Positions 47,564 to 56,739 of a stretch of 64,000 nt of DNA are shown piece by piece (positions within the stretch are counted from its first letter, which is position 1; each line of letters starts with the position of its first letter). The notes below the pieces were generated by a model. It ran no database searches. It was given only the letters and a program-made list of their open reading frames with translations, and had not been told where the DNA came from. Position numbers and translations under genes: made by a program. Origin of the DNA: Paracoccus bogoriensis (GTDB lineage: Bacteria; Pseudomonadota; Alphaproteobacteria; Rhodobacterales; Rhodobacteraceae); assembly GCF_019431455.1 (NCBI RefSeq), contig NZ_JAHYSR010000003.1, positions 101,995-165,994 on the forward strand, read 5' to 3'.

Positions 47564-48706
47564 ATGACCGACGCGCTGACGCTGAGCACCCATTCCTCGA
47601 TCGCCGCCATCGACCCTCAGGACTGGGACAGTCTGGGCGACGGCAATCCCTTCACCTCGCATCGTTTCCTGCTGGCGCTGGAGCAGTCGCGCTCGGTCGG
47701 GACGGGGACGGGCTGGCAGCCCCTGCATCTGACGCTGGAGCAGGGAGGCCGCATTGTCGGTGCGGCCCCGCTTTATGCGAAATCGCACAGCCAGGGCGAG
47801 TATATCTTCGATCACGCCTGGGCGCAGGCCTACATGCGCGCGGGCGGGCATTATTATCCCAAACTGCAATGCGCCGTGCCGTTCACGCCGGCCAGCGGCG
47901 CCCGGCTTCTGGCCCGCGACGACGCGATGCGTGCGGCACTGCTGAAGGGGTTGATGGGTCTGACCGAAAGACTTCAGGTCTCGGGTGCGCATGTGACCTT
48001 TTGCACCGAGACGGAATCGCGCCTGGGCGCCGAGGCCGGGTTCCTGCCGCGCGTGACGCAGCAATATCACTGGATCAATCGCGGCTATGCCAGCTACGAG
48101 GATTTCCTGGGCGCGCTGTCATCGCGCAAGCGCAAGGATCTGCGCAAGGAACGCGCCCGCGCGCAGGCTTTCGGCGGAACGATCCGGCATCTGCGCGGCG
48201 ATGATCTGAAGCCGCATCACTGGGACGCGTTCTGGACCTTTTATCAGGATACCGGCGCGCGAAAATGGGGCCAGCCCTATCTGACCCGCGCCTTTTTCGA
48301 CCGCATCCACGACAGGATGCGCGACGAGGTGTTGCTGGTCCTGGCCGAACGCGACGGCCAGCCTGTTGCGGGCGCGCTGAACTTCCTCGGCCCCGACGCC
48401 ATCTATGGGCGCTACTGGGGCTGCATCGAGAATCACGCCTTCCTGCATTTCGAGTTGTGCTATCATCAGGCGATCGACCATGCGATCGCGCATGGTCTGG
48501 CGCGAGTCGAAGCCGGGGCGCAGGGCGATCACAAGCTGGCACGGGGCTACGAGCCGGTGCCCATCCATTCTCTGCACTGGGTCCGCGATGGCGGCTTCCT
48601 CCAGGCACTGGCGCATTACCTGGCGCAGGAGCGGCGCGCCATGGCCGAAGAGATCGAGGCGCTGAAGGGGTTCACGCCCTTTCGCAAGAGCGATCCCGGG
48701 GGGTAA
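47564..48706 (+). CDS. GNAT-fold N-acyltransferase (BioF2/FemAB-like, DUF482)
   Basis: 380 residues. It starts MTDALTLSTHSSIAAIDPQD and has the family features NPFTSHRFLLALEQS, QYHWINRGYASYEDFLGALS followed by SRKRKDLRKERARA, then GRYWGCIENHAFLHFELCYH and the C-terminal GAQGDHKLARGYEP. Related proteins are annotated as peptidogalycan or GNAT acyltransferases, but no substrate has been assigned to my knowledge. No membrane segment. ATG 47564 is preferred to longer frames because they run through the upstream hairpins. Confidence 0.82.
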   Translation: MTDALTLSTHSSIAAIDPQDWDSLGDGNPFTSHRFLLALEQSRSVGTGTGWQPLHLTLEQGGRIVGAAPLYAKSHSQGEYIFDHAWAQAYMRAGGHYYPKLQCAVPFTPASGARLLARDDAMRAALLKGLMGLTERLQVSGAHVTFCTETESRLGAEAGFLPRVTQQYHWINRGYASYEDFLGALSSRKRKDLRKERARAQAFGGTIRHLRGDDLKPHHWDAFWTFYQDTGARKWGQPYLTRAFFDRIHDRMRDEVLLVLAERDGQPVAGALNFLGPDAIYGRYWGCIENHAFLHFELCYHQAIDHAIAHGLARVEAGAQGDHKLARGYEPVPIHSLHWVRDGGFLQALAHYLAQERRAMAEEIEALKGFTPFRKSDPGG

Positions 48707-48710
48707 GGCC

Positions 48711-48777
48711 GGGGGGACTTTGCCCCCCCGCAGGATATTTGCGCCAAGGCAAAATCAGGGAGGGCAAAATCAGGGAG
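48711..48777 (+). repeat. Interspersed GGATATTT repeat, copy 1, with a 15-bp tandem duplication
   Basis: A GGGGGG...CCCCCC hairpin (48711-48729) is joined to CCCCCGCAGGATATTTGCGC and then CAAGGCAAAA. A 15-base unit GGCAAAATCAGGGAG is directly repeated at 48748-48762 and 48763-48777. A diverged inverted copy of the GGATATTT part is at 56629-56660, so this is a dispersed intergenic element; I recall very similar ones in other Rhodobacteraceae. Confidence 0.75.
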
Positions 48778-48786
48778 GCTTTAGCC

Positions 48787-49272
48787 TCAGACCTTTTCCA
48801 GCAGCGACTCGCCTGCACTGATGCCGCAATTGCCGGGGTTGTCCTCGATGTCGATCACCTCGAATGTGCCGTCGCGGAGAAGCGCGGCGAAACGCTTGCA
48901 GCGCCCGAAAAAGCCGACCGGCGGGGCATCGAAGTTCAGGCCGAGGGCCCTGGTCAGGCTGCCATCGGCATCGGCCAGAACCTCGATCCCGGCATTTTCG
49001 GCGCCCGTCGCGTCGGACCAGGCCTTGATGACGAAGGGGTCGTTCACCGCGATGCAGATGATGCGGTCGATGCCTTTCTGGCGGAACGCATCGGCGGTGC
49101 GCACGAAGCTGGGCATATGGGCATTCGTGCAGGTGCCGGTAAAGGCGCCGGGCAGGCCGAAGAGCACCACGCGACCCTGCATCATGCTGTCGGTGGAAAG
49201 ACTTTCGGGACCGTTCTCGCCGATGCGAAGCAACTGGGCCTGGGGCAGCTTGTCTCCGGGGGTGATGGTCAT
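48787..49272 (-). CDS. Peroxiredoxin (Prx5/AhpE-like)
   Basis: 161 residues. Reduces hydroperoxides in the cytoplasm. The peroxidatic Cys48 is in PGAFTGTCTNAHMPSF; further Cys at 73, 125 and 149 could resolve the sulfenic acid or accept electrons from glutaredoxin. DPFVIKAWSDATGAE and ALGLNFDAPPVGF are typical of the Prx5 group. Divergent from an FAD-dependent reductase by 78 bases, which might share control but is not its known partner. Confidence 0.93.
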   Translation of the reverse strand: MTITPGDKLPQAQLLRIGENGPESLSTDSMMQGRVVLFGLPGAFTGTCTNAHMPSFVRTADAFRQKGIDRIICIAVNDPFVIKAWSDATGAENAGIEVLADADGSLTRALGLNFDAPPVGFFGRCKRFAALLRDGTFEVIDIEDNPGNCGISAGESLLEKV

Positions 49273-49350
49273 TGCACGCTCCTGAATTGCAACGGATTCG
49301 CACGGACTATAGGCTCTGCCGCAGATCGAGACCAGCGGACAGGATCAAGG

Positions 49351-50553
49351 ATGCGGATCGTCATTATCGGGGCCGGGCAGGCGGCGGCTTCCATGGCAGC
49401 GCGGCTGCGTGCCAGGGGCCACAAGGGGCCGCTGACGGTGATCGGGGCAGAAACCGTGCCCCCCTATCAGCGTCCGCCCCTGTCCAAGGCCTATCTTTTG
49501 GGGCAGATGGCGCTGGACCGGCTGATCTTGCGCGCGCCCGAATGGTGGCAGGCCCAGGGAATCGAGTTGCGGCTGGGCGAGCGCGCGCTGGCCGTCGATC
49601 CTCAGGCGCGCCGGGTCACGACGGATCGAGGTGTTCTGGATTACGACGCGCTTGGGCTGACCCTTGGGGCCGCGCCGCGGCGGCTGCCTGCTGCGATGGG
49701 CGGCGACCTGCCTGGCGCGCATGTGCTGCGCGATCTGGCCGATATCGACGCGCTGGCGCCGCGGATGGTCGCGGGGGCACGGCTGGTGGTGATCGGCGGC
49801 GGCTATATCGGGCTGGAGGCCGCGGCCGTCGCACGCAAGCTGGGCCTTGAAGTCACGCTGATCGAGGCGGCGCCGCGCATTCTGGGCCGTGTGGCCTCGG
49901 CCGAGACCGCTGACATGATCCGCGCGCTGCATCTGGCGCATGGGGTGCATATCCAAGAGGGCGTGGGCATCACCCACATCATCGGCACCGACCGGGCGAC
50001 CGGGGTTGCGCTGAACGACGGGCGGGTGATCCCGGCCGATCTGGTCATCCAGGGCATCGGCGTCTTGCCGCGCACCGATCTGGCCCAGCAAGCGGGTCTG
50101 GCGTTGGACAACGGCATTCGCACCGATCTGCGCGGGCGCTGTTCGCTGCCGGGCATCTGGGCGGCCGGCGATTGCGCCAGCCTGCCGCATGAGGGCGTTC
50201 AGATCCGGCTGGAAAGTGTCGGCGCGGCCATCGACATGGCGGAATGCGTGGCCGACGACATGCTGGGGCAAGGGTGCGATCTGGTCCTGCGCCCCTGGTT
50301 CTGGTCGGACCAGTTCGACGCCAAGCTGCAGATCGCCGGCTTGAATATGGGCCATGACCATATCGTGACGCGGCCCGGTGCGGGCGATCATGCGGGCTCG
50401 GTCTGGTATTACCGGCAGGGGCGGCTGATCTCGGTCGATGCGCTGAACGATCCGCGCGCCTACATGATCGGCAAGCGCCTGATCGAGGCCGGGCTGAGCC
50501 CCGCGCCCGAGCAGGTTGCCTCGGCGCCCGATCTCAAGGCGCTGCTGGCATGA
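49351..50553 (+). CDS. FAD-dependent NAD(P)H:ferredoxin reductase-like oxidoreductase
   Basis: 400 residues. Two dinucleotide-binding folds: VIIGAGQAAASMAARLRARG for FAD near the start and LVVIGGGYIGLEAAAVARKL for NAD(P)H near 150. The FAD motif GIWAAGDCASLPHE is near 275, and the pair EVTLIEAAPRILGR and RLESVGAAIDMAE is typical of reductases of Rieske or P450 electron chains. No ferredoxin or oxygenase gene is adjacent, so its partner is elsewhere. The gene overlaps rsmD by four bases (ATGA), suggesting co-transcription without an obvious shared role. Confidence 0.9.
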   Translation: MRIVIIGAGQAAASMAARLRARGHKGPLTVIGAETVPPYQRPPLSKAYLLGQMALDRLILRAPEWWQAQGIELRLGERALAVDPQARRVTTDRGVLDYDALGLTLGAAPRRLPAAMGGDLPGAHVLRDLADIDALAPRMVAGARLVVIGGGYIGLEAAAVARKLGLEVTLIEAAPRILGRVASAETADMIRALHLAHGVHIQEGVGITHIIGTDRATGVALNDGRVIPADLVIQGIGVLPRTDLAQQAGLALDNGIRTDLRGRCSLPGIWAAGDCASLPHEGVQIRLESVGAAIDMAECVADDMLGQGCDLVLRPWFWSDQFDAKLQIAGLNMGHDHIVTRPGAGDHAGSVWYYRQGRLISVDALNDPRAYMIGKRLIEAGLSPAPEQVASAPDLKALLA

Positions 50554-51137
50554 GGATCGTCGGTGGCAGCCTGCGCGGCCTGAAACTGGCCGCGTTGGGT
50601 GCGGGTGATCCGGCGGCGCATCTGCGGCCCACCACGGACCGCGTGCGAGAGTCGATTTTCAACCTGCTGATGAATGGCCGCCATGGCAATCCTCTGCCTG
50701 GCACGCGGGTGCTTGACCTGTTTGCGGGGACCGGCGCCCTGGGGATCGAGGCCCTGTCGCGCGGGGCCGCGCATCTGACGCTGGTCGATGACGGGCGGGC
50801 GGCGCAGAGCCTCATCCGCCAGAACCTCAGGCTGGCGCGCTGCGCTGACCGGGCGCGGCTGATCGGGCGCGATGCCACTCGGCTAGGCGGGGCCGAGGGC
50901 GCGCCGCATGATCTGATCTTTCTGGACCCGCCTTATGCGCAGGGACTGGGCGAGGCGGCGCTGGCCTCGGCACATCAGGGCGGATGGATTGCCCCCGGCG
51001 CGACGATCCTGTGGGAGGAGAGCCGCCCGCCCCGCCTGCCCGGATGGGCGCGTCTGCTCGACCAGCGCAGCTATGGCGGCACGGTCGTCACGCTGCTGCG
51101 TCTGCCGCCCGTAGGCGAGGACAGCACGGAAGTGTGA
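50550..51137 (+). CDS. rsmD: 16S rRNA (guanine(966)-N2)-methyltransferase
   Basis: 195 residues. Begins [13 protein letters not shown], has [15 protein letters not shown] and the SAM motif [18 protein letters not shown], and the catalytic [14 protein letters not shown] (Asp-Pro-Pro-Tyr). Methylates G966 of 16S rRNA during 30S assembly. Normal length. ATG 50550 overlaps the preceding reductase gene. Confidence 0.95.
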   Translation: MRIVGGSLRGLKLAALGAGDPAAHLRPTTDRVRESIFNLLMNGRHGNPLPGTRVLDLFAGTGALGIEALSRGAAHLTLVDDGRAAQSLIRQNLRLARCADRARLIGRDATRLGGAEGAPHDLIFLDPPYAQGLGEAALASAHQGGWIAPGATILWEESRPPRLPGWARLLDQRSYGGTVVTLLRLPPVGEDSTEV

Positions 51138-51196
51138 GGGCGCCGCTCTTGCCGACTGGGCGCCGGGCGGTCACGCTGTCGCGAGGAGGTGCGACC

Positions 51197-51589
51197 ATGA
51201 TGACACGACCTGCTCTGACCCTGACCCTGCTGGCCGCGATGGCGGCGCCCCTGGCCGCGCAGGACCATTCCCATGCCGGACATGACCACGACGCCCATGC
51301 CCCGCAGGGCGGCGCCGCCGCGCCTTCGACCCGCGCCTATGCCGAGGCGATGGACCGGATGCACGAGGACATGGCCATCGACTACAGCGGTGATGCCGAT
51401 ATCGACTTTCTGCGCGGCATGATCCCGCATCACGAAGGCGCTGTCGCCATGGCACAGATCGTCCTGGAACACGGCACCGATCCCGAAATACGCGCCCTGG
51501 CGGTCGAGATCATCGAGGCCCAGGAGGCCGAGATCGCCCTGATGCGCGAATGGCTGGACCGCATGACGGCCGAGGACGCGGCCCGGTAG
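51197..51589 (+). CDS. DUF305 periplasmic protein
   Basis: 130 residues with a signal peptide ([17 protein letters not shown]), then a His-rich segment [13 protein letters not shown] that may bind metal, and a DUF305 helical-bundle domain with [20 protein letters not shown] and [19 protein letters not shown]305 proteins belong to the ferritin-like fold and are often found near copper or other metal-handling genes; none is adjacent here. GAGGAGG precedes ATG 51197 by seven bases; the second ATG at 51200 could also serve. Confidence 0.88.
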   Translation: MMTRPALTLTLLAAMAAPLAAQDHSHAGHDHDAHAPQGGAAAPSTRAYAEAMDRMHEDMAIDYSGDADIDFLRGMIPHHEGAVAMAQIVLEHGTDPEIRALAVEIIEAQEAEIALMREWLDRMTAEDAAR

Positions 51590-51614
51590 GGCCGCGCCGA
51601 TCAGTCGCTGCGGG

Positions 51615-52787
51615 TCAATCGCTGCGGGCCAGCGAGGCGGCGGCGGCCTCCAGCGCGCCGGTCCCGTGGGGGATGTCCAGCGCGATCAACCCGGCCTGCA
51701 TCGCGCCAAGCGTTCCCATCAGCATGGCCGCGTTGCAATGGCCCATATGCGCCACGCGCAGCGCGCCTGCCGGGTCGGGCGCGCCCAGGCCCACGCCAAG
51801 CGTGACGCCGCATTCTGCCGTGACCCAGGCCCGCAGCCGGTCCGCGCCGGGCAGCGTCACCGCCGTGACCGAGGCCGCGCGCGCCGCCGCATCCGCCACG
51901 CTGGCCCGGATCTCCGGATGACCCTGTCCCCAGGCATCGACCGCCGCCCAGACCGCGCGGGCCAGCCGCGCGTGGCGGCGCCAGGCGGCCTCCAGCCCTT
52001 CCTCGTCCAGGATCATCCGCAGCGCCTCGTCCAGCGCATAGAGCTGCTGGACCGGCGGCGTGCCGCCCCAGTATCGCCACAGCGCCTCGGCCCCGGCGCG
52101 CAGGTGCCAATCCCAGTAGGGCGTCGTCAGGCCGCTGCGTCCGCGCGCGGCGGCCTTGTCCGAAAACCAGACGAAGGCCGTGCCGGGCAGGCACATCAGC
52201 CCTTTCTGGCTGGCCGCGATCAGCACATCGACGCCCCATTCGTCCATCCGCATCGGCGCGCAGCCCAGCGAGGCGATGGCATCCACGACCAGCAGGGCCG
52301 GGTGATCGCCCATCGCGGCGCGGATCGCGGGGATATCGGCCATGGTCGCGCTGGCCGTGTCGGTCTGGCAGACCATCACCGCCTGCAACCGGTGCTGCCG
52401 GTCCTCGTCCAGCCGTGCCGCGATCCGGGCGGGGTCGGGCGGCAGGTTGCCGAAATCCAGCCGTTCCACCGCGACGCCCATCGTTTCCAGCGTGTCGGCC
52501 CAGGACCGGCCGAAATGGCCGCAGGTGACGACCAGAACCGCATCACCCTTGTCGAACAGGTTCGCGGCGGCGGCCTCCCACCCGGCATGGCCGTTGCCGA
52601 TATAGGGCGCCAGATGCGCCTGCGTCCCCGCCAGCCGCTTCAGCTGCGCCATCACCGACAGGTTCAACTGGGCCAGAGGCTCGGCATAGATGTCGGGCGA
52701 GGCTCGGTGCGCCGCGTTCAGAACCCGCATCGGCAGGGGCGAGGGGCCGGGGATGGCAATGATCTCGTGACCTTGGGACAGGCTCAT
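51615..52787 (-). CDS. Class V aminotransferase (alanine-glyoxylate type)
   Basis: 390 residues, fold type I PLP enzyme. The start region IPGPSPLPMRVLNAAHRASP is typical of the alanine/serine-glyoxylate group, with GNGHAGWEAAAANLF, VVDAIASLGCAPMRMDEWGV and the PLP lysine in LIAASQKGLMCLPG. Expected to exchange an amino group between an amino acid and glyoxylate or pyruvate. The exact donor is not evident. ATG 52787; residues further upstream are not conserved. The ABC exporter gene diverges from it across about 180 bases. Confidence 0.88.
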   Translation of the reverse strand: MSLSQGHEIIAIPGPSPLPMRVLNAAHRASPDIYAEPLAQLNLSVMAQLKRLAGTQAHLAPYIGNGHAGWEAAAANLFDKGDAVLVVTCGHFGRSWADTLETMGVAVERLDFGNLPPDPARIAARLDEDRQHRLQAVMVCQTDTASATMADIPAIRAAMGDHPALLVVDAIASLGCAPMRMDEWGVDVLIAASQKGLMCLPGTAFVWFSDKAAARGRSGLTTPYWDWHLRAGAEALWRYWGGTPPVQQLYALDEALRMILDEEGLEAAWRRHARLARAVWAAVDAWGQGHPEIRASVADAAARAASVTAVTLPGADRLRAWVTAECGVTLGVGLGAPDPAGALRVAHMGHCNAAMLMGTLGAMQAGLIALDIPHGTGALEAAAASLARSD

Positions 52788-52964
52788 ATGTGGCTTTCCT
52801 TCACATCGTGCAGAAGCGGTAGGCCCGCGCGCGGGCCTCGTCAACGGGGGCGGCAGTGGGGAAGCGTCATCCACGGGGCCGCCGCCTTGTCGCGCGCCGA
52901 CCGGGCGGCTATGCCTTGGGGCGCGCCGCCCACCCGGCGGCGCCTAGAAGGAAAGGCCCGGAGA

Positions 52965-54779
52965 TTGGACCCCCGTCCCGACACGCCCGCAGAGACACCT
53001 GCCGAGTCCGCCCCTGCGCCCCGTGCGGTCGCACGGCCTCGGATCGGGTCCAGTCATCTGCAGGGCCTGCTGCGGCGAATGTGGAGCGATTATCTGCGCC
53101 CGCATCGCGCGGCGATGATCCTGGCCTTCGCGCTGATGACAGTCGAGGGTTCGACCCTTGCGCTGATCTCGTGGATGCTGAAGCCGCTTTTCGACCGCGT
53201 CTTCATCGGACAAGAGGAAGGCGCGCTATGGTGGGTCGGCATGGCCATCTTCGGGGTGTTCCTGCTGCGCGCGGTCACGCTGGTCTCCAGCCGGGCGCTG
53301 CTGACGCGGATCTCGCTGTCGGTCTCGACCCGGATGCAGACGGACCTTCTGGCGCATATCCTGACGCTGGACAGCCGCTTTTTCCGCGACAACCCGCCCG
53401 GCGCCATGATCGAGCGCGTTCAGGGCGACACGATGGCCGTGCAGGGGGTCTGGGCCACGCTGATTACCGGGGCCACGCGCGATGCGATCGCGCTGGTCAT
53501 GCTGTTTGCGGTGGCGGTGAATATCGACCCTTGGTGGACGCTGGCCGCCTTGGTCGGCGCCCCCATCCTGATCCTGCCGGCCGCGCTGGTGCAGCGCTAT
53601 ATCCGCCGCAAGATGCGCCAGACCCGCGCCAATGCCAGCCTGCGCGCCATGCGCCTGGACGAGGTGCTGCACGGCATCGCCTCGATCCGGCTGAACCGGG
53701 CCGAAGCCGACCAGACTGCGCGTTTCGCTGCCATCGTGGGCCAGATCCGGCAGGCGGAAACCAAGGTCGCCGCGACTTCCTCGCTTATTCCTGCGCTGAC
53801 CGACATCGTCACCGGCATCGGCTTCATCGCGGTGCTGGCACTTGGCGGGCGCGAGGTGATGGAGGGCACGCGCAGCGTCGGCGATTTCATGGCCTTCTTC
53901 ACCGCGCTGGCGCTGGCCTTCCAGCCGATGCGCCGGCTGGGCGGGCTGGCCGGGACCTGGCAGACGGCGGCCGCCAGCCTCGAGCGGATCTATCAGGTTC
54001 TTGACACCAGACCGACCATCATTTCAGGCGCCAGGCTCGATCCGCCGCCCCATACCGCCATTGCGCTGGACGATGTGTGGCTGTCCTATGACGGCCAGCC
54101 GGTCCTGCGCGGGCTGACCTTCACCGCCGAAGCCGGCCGCACCACCGCGCTGGTCGGCCCGTCGGGCGCGGGCAAATCCAGCGTATTCAACCTGCTGACC
54201 CGCATGATCGACCCGGATCGAGGGCAGGTGACATTGGGCGGCATCCCCGTGCGCGACTACGATCTGGGCGTTCTGCGCGACCAGTTCTCGACCGTGGCAC
54301 AGGAATCGGCCCTGTTCGACGAAAGCCTGCGCGACAACGTGCTGATGGGGCGCCCCTCGGCCAGCGAGGCCGATCTGGCCCGCGCGCTGGAGGCGGCGCA
54401 TGTCAGCGACTTTCTGGACGAGACGCGCAGCCTTGACAGCCCGGCCGGCCCCCGCGGCTCGGCCCTTTCGGGCGGCCAGCGCCAGCGCATCGCCATTGCC
54501 CGCGCGATCCTGCGCGATGCGCCCGTCCTGTTGCTGGACGAGGCGACCAGCGCGCTGGACACGGCCAGCGAAAGGCTGGTGCAGGATGCGCTGGACCGGC
54601 TGTCGCAGGGGCGGACCACGCTGGTCATCGCGCATCGGCTGTCCACCATCCGCAACGCCGACAAGATCGTTGTGCTGGATGCGGGCCGGGTTGTCGAACA
54701 GGGCAGCCATGACCAATTGATGGCAAGAGGCGGCGCCTATGCGCGCCTTGTCGCCCTGCAATTCGGAGCCCAGACATGA
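52965..54779 (+). CDS. ABC exporter, MsbA-like
   Basis: 604 residues from TTG 52965. A six-helix exporter domain (about 40-335) with MLKPLFDRVF, the typical MsbA-group segment, precedes the ATPase domain: Walker A GPSGAGKSS, Q-loop STVAQESALFDESLRDN, signature LSGGQRQRIAIARAI, Walker B VLLLDEATSALD and H-loop VIAHRLST. Likely a lipid or drug flippase working as a homodimer. The start is uncertain: ATG 52911 is in frame but lacks a ribosome-binding site, whereas AGAAGGAAAG precedes the TTG. Its end overlaps ygfZ by four bases. Confidence 0.9.
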   Translation: MDPRPDTPAETPAESAPAPRAVARPRIGSSHLQGLLRRMWSDYLRPHRAAMILAFALMTVEGSTLALISWMLKPLFDRVFIGQEEGALWWVGMAIFGVFLLRAVTLVSSRALLTRISLSVSTRMQTDLLAHILTLDSRFFRDNPPGAMIERVQGDTMAVQGVWATLITGATRDAIALVMLFAVAVNIDPWWTLAALVGAPILILPAALVQRYIRRKMRQTRANASLRAMRLDEVLHGIASIRLNRAEADQTARFAAIVGQIRQAETKVAATSSLIPALTDIVTGIGFIAVLALGGREVMEGTRSVGDFMAFFTALALAFQPMRRLGGLAGTWQTAAASLERIYQVLDTRPTIISGARLDPPPHTAIALDDVWLSYDGQPVLRGLTFTAEAGRTTALVGPSGAGKSSVFNLLTRMIDPDRGQVTLGGIPVRDYDLGVLRDQFSTVAQESALFDESLRDNVLMGRPSASEADLARALEAAHVSDFLDETRSLDSPAGPRGSALSGGQRQRIAIARAILRDAPVLLLDEATSALDTASERLVQDALDRLSQGRTTLVIAHRLSTIRNADKIVVLDAGRVVEQGSHDQLMARGGAYARLVALQFGAQT

Positions 54780-55498
54780 ACCGCCAGATCATCCGCGTCA
54801 CCGGCGAGGACCGCGAGAACTTTCTGCAAGGTCTTGTCACCAATGACGTGCGCCGCGCCCCCTGCTGGGCGGCGATGCTGACACCTCAGGGCAAATATCT
54901 GGCCGATTTCCTGATTGTTCCGGCCCCCGAGGCGCTGCTGATCGACGTCGATGCGCGACTGGCCGATGACCTGATGCGGCGGCTGTCGATGTATCGCCTG
55001 CGTTCGCGCGTGGCGCTGGACGCGGTGGACATGCCGGTGGCCCGCGGCACCGGGGCGGCGCCCGAAAACGCCATTCCCGACCCGCGCCACCCCGCGCTTG
55101 GCTGGCGAGTCTATGGCGAGGCGGGCGAGGATGGCCGCGACTGGGACGCCATCCGGGTCGAGCATCTGATCCCCGAAACCCTGGTCGAGTTGATCCCCAA
55201 CGAAACCTACATCCTGGAAGCCGGGTTCGAGCGCCTGAACGGTGTGGATTTCCGCAAGGGCTGTTATGTCGGGCAAGAGGTCACCGCCCGCATGAAACAC
55301 AAGACCGAACTGCGCAAGGGCCTGGCCCGCCTGCGCATCACGGGCGAGGCCGCCCCAGGCACGCCCATCATCCATGAGGGACGCGAGGTCGGCACCTTGC
55401 ACACGCAATCGGGCGGGCGCGCGCTTGCGTATGTCCGCTTCGATCGCGTCTCGCCGGGGATGGAGGCCGCAGGGGCGCGGCTGGACCCCGACAGATGA
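54776..55498 (+). CDS. ygfZ: Folate-binding YgfZ/CAF17-type protein
   Basis: 240 residues. Opens with IRVTGEDRENFLQGLVTNDV and contains the diagnostic DFRKGCYVGQEVTARMKHK with the conserved Cys. YgfZ helps assemble or repair certain iron-sulfur enzymes such as the radical-SAM tRNA modification enzyme MiaB, using folate. Resembles the aminomethyltransferase fold. Overlaps the ABC exporter before it and dinB after it by four bases each. Confidence 0.92.
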   Translation: MNRQIIRVTGEDRENFLQGLVTNDVRRAPCWAAMLTPQGKYLADFLIVPAPEALLIDVDARLADDLMRRLSMYRLRSRVALDAVDMPVARGTGAAPENAIPDPRHPALGWRVYGEAGEDGRDWDAIRVEHLIPETLVELIPNETYILEAGFERLNGVDFRKGCYVGQEVTARMKHKTELRKGLARLRITGEAAPGTPIIHEGREVGTLHTQSGGRALAYVRFDRVSPGMEAAGARLDPDR

Positions 55499-56622
55499 GC
55501 GGGCGGGCCGATTCGCCCGGCCCCCTTGCTGGCGCAGGCAAGATTCAGGACAGCCCGCGCAGGATTGTCCATATCGACATGGACGCCTTCTATGCCTCGG
55601 TCGAACAGCGCGACAATCCCGACCTGCGGGGCAAGCCGGTTGCGGTGGGCGGCTCGGCGGCGCGCGGTGTCGTCGCGGCGGCCAGCTACGAGGCCCGCGC
55701 CTTCGGCGTGCGCTCGGCCATGCCTTCGCTGCGCGCGGCGCGGCTCTGCCCCGACCTGGTCTTCGTGCGCCCGCGCTTCGACATCTATCGCGCGGTCAGC
55801 CAGCAGATCCGCGCAATCTTCGCCGATTACACCCCGTTGGTCGAACCGCTCTCGCTGGACGAGGCCTATCTGGACCTGACCGATCACCTGTCAGGGCGCA
55901 CCGCAACTGCCATTGCACAAGAGATCCGTGCCCGCATTCAGGCGGTAACGGGCCTGACCGCCAGCGCAGGGGTCAGTTACAACAAGTTTCTGGCGAAACT
56001 GGCCTCCGACCAGAACAAGCCTGACGGGCTCTGTGTCATCACTCCCGAACGCGGCCCTGATTTCGTGCTGACCCTGCCGGTCGGCAAGTTCCATGGCATC
56101 GGCCCCGCCACGGCATCGCGGATGCAGGCGATGGGCATCCACACGGGCGCCGACCTGCGCGCCCAGAGCCTCGATTTCCTCACCCGCCGCTTCGGCAGGG
56201 CGGGGCATTACTACTGGAATATTTCGCGCGGTATCGACCACCGCCGGGTTAGCCCTGACCGCATCCGCAAATCCATCGGCGCCGAGAACACCTATCCTGC
56301 CGATCTGATGACGCTGGACCAGGTGCTCGATGCGCTGATCCCCCTGGCCGCCAAGGTCTGGACGGCCGCAACGCGGCACCGGATCCGAGGCCGGACGGTC
56401 ACGCTCAAGGTCAAGTTCGCCGATTTCCAGCAGATCACCCGAGCTCGCACCTTGCCCCAGCCCGTTGCTTCCGAGACGCAATTGCTGGCCCTTGCCCGCG
56501 ATCTGGCCGCAACCGTCCTGCCCGATCCGCGCGGCGCCCGACTTCTGGGCATCACCCTCTCGCATTTTGACAGCGATGACGGCCCGGCCGCGCAGCTCGA
56601 CCTGTTCGGCGATCCGGCCTGA
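55495..56622 (+). CDS. dinB: DNA polymerase IV (Y-family)
   Basis: 375 residues. The catalytic carboxylates are in VHIDMDAFYASVEQ and EPLSLDEAYLDLT; GVSYNKFLAKLASDQNKPDG is the Y-family fingers signature. Helix-hairpin-helix and little-finger domains follow (about 180-355), and the tail AQLDLFGDPA carries a beta-clamp binding motif QLDLF. Performs lesion bypass with low fidelity. ATG 55495 overlaps the ygfZ stop. No LexA box is evident near the operon start. Confidence 0.95.
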   Translation: MSGRADSPGPLAGAGKIQDSPRRIVHIDMDAFYASVEQRDNPDLRGKPVAVGGSAARGVVAAASYEARAFGVRSAMPSLRAARLCPDLVFVRPRFDIYRAVSQQIRAIFADYTPLVEPLSLDEAYLDLTDHLSGRTATAIAQEIRARIQAVTGLTASAGVSYNKFLAKLASDQNKPDGLCVITPERGPDFVLTLPVGKFHGIGPATASRMQAMGIHTGADLRAQSLDFLTRRFGRAGHYYWNISRGIDHRRVSPDRIRKSIGAENTYPADLMTLDQVLDALIPLAAKVWTAATRHRIRGRTVTLKVKFADFQQITRARTLPQPVASETQLLALARDLAATVLPDPRGARLLGITLSHFDSDDGPAAQLDLFGDPA

Positions 56623-56628
56623 CAGCCC

Positions 56629-56660
56629 TTTGCCTTGGCTCAAATATCCTCCGGGGGTGG
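56629..56660 (-). repeat. Interspersed GGATATTT repeat, copy 2 (inverted)
   Basis: Reads CCCCCGGAGGATATTTGAGC then CAAGGCAAA on the minus strand, with only two differences from the shared core of copy 1 at 48724-48753. It lies just after dinB, between convergent genes. Confidence 0.75.
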
Positions 56661-56685
56661 AAAACGCCCGGCCATCGCGGGACGC

Positions 56686-56716
56686 AAAAAGCCCCGCGCA
56701 AGATCTTGCGCGGGGC
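56686..56716 (-). terminator. Terminator of efp
   Basis: A perfect 26-base palindrome at 56691-56716, with arms GCCCCGCGCAAGA on one side and its complement on the other, is followed on the minus strand by TTTTT. It lies 23 bases past the efp stop. Confidence 0.85.
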
Positions 56717-56739
56717 CCAGGTCGAATCGGGCCTCGAAA

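Noticed and set aside
51666..52960. N-terminal extension of the ABC exporter frame
   Set aside because: Runs antisense through the class V aminotransferase and shows no exporter similarity before about 52965.
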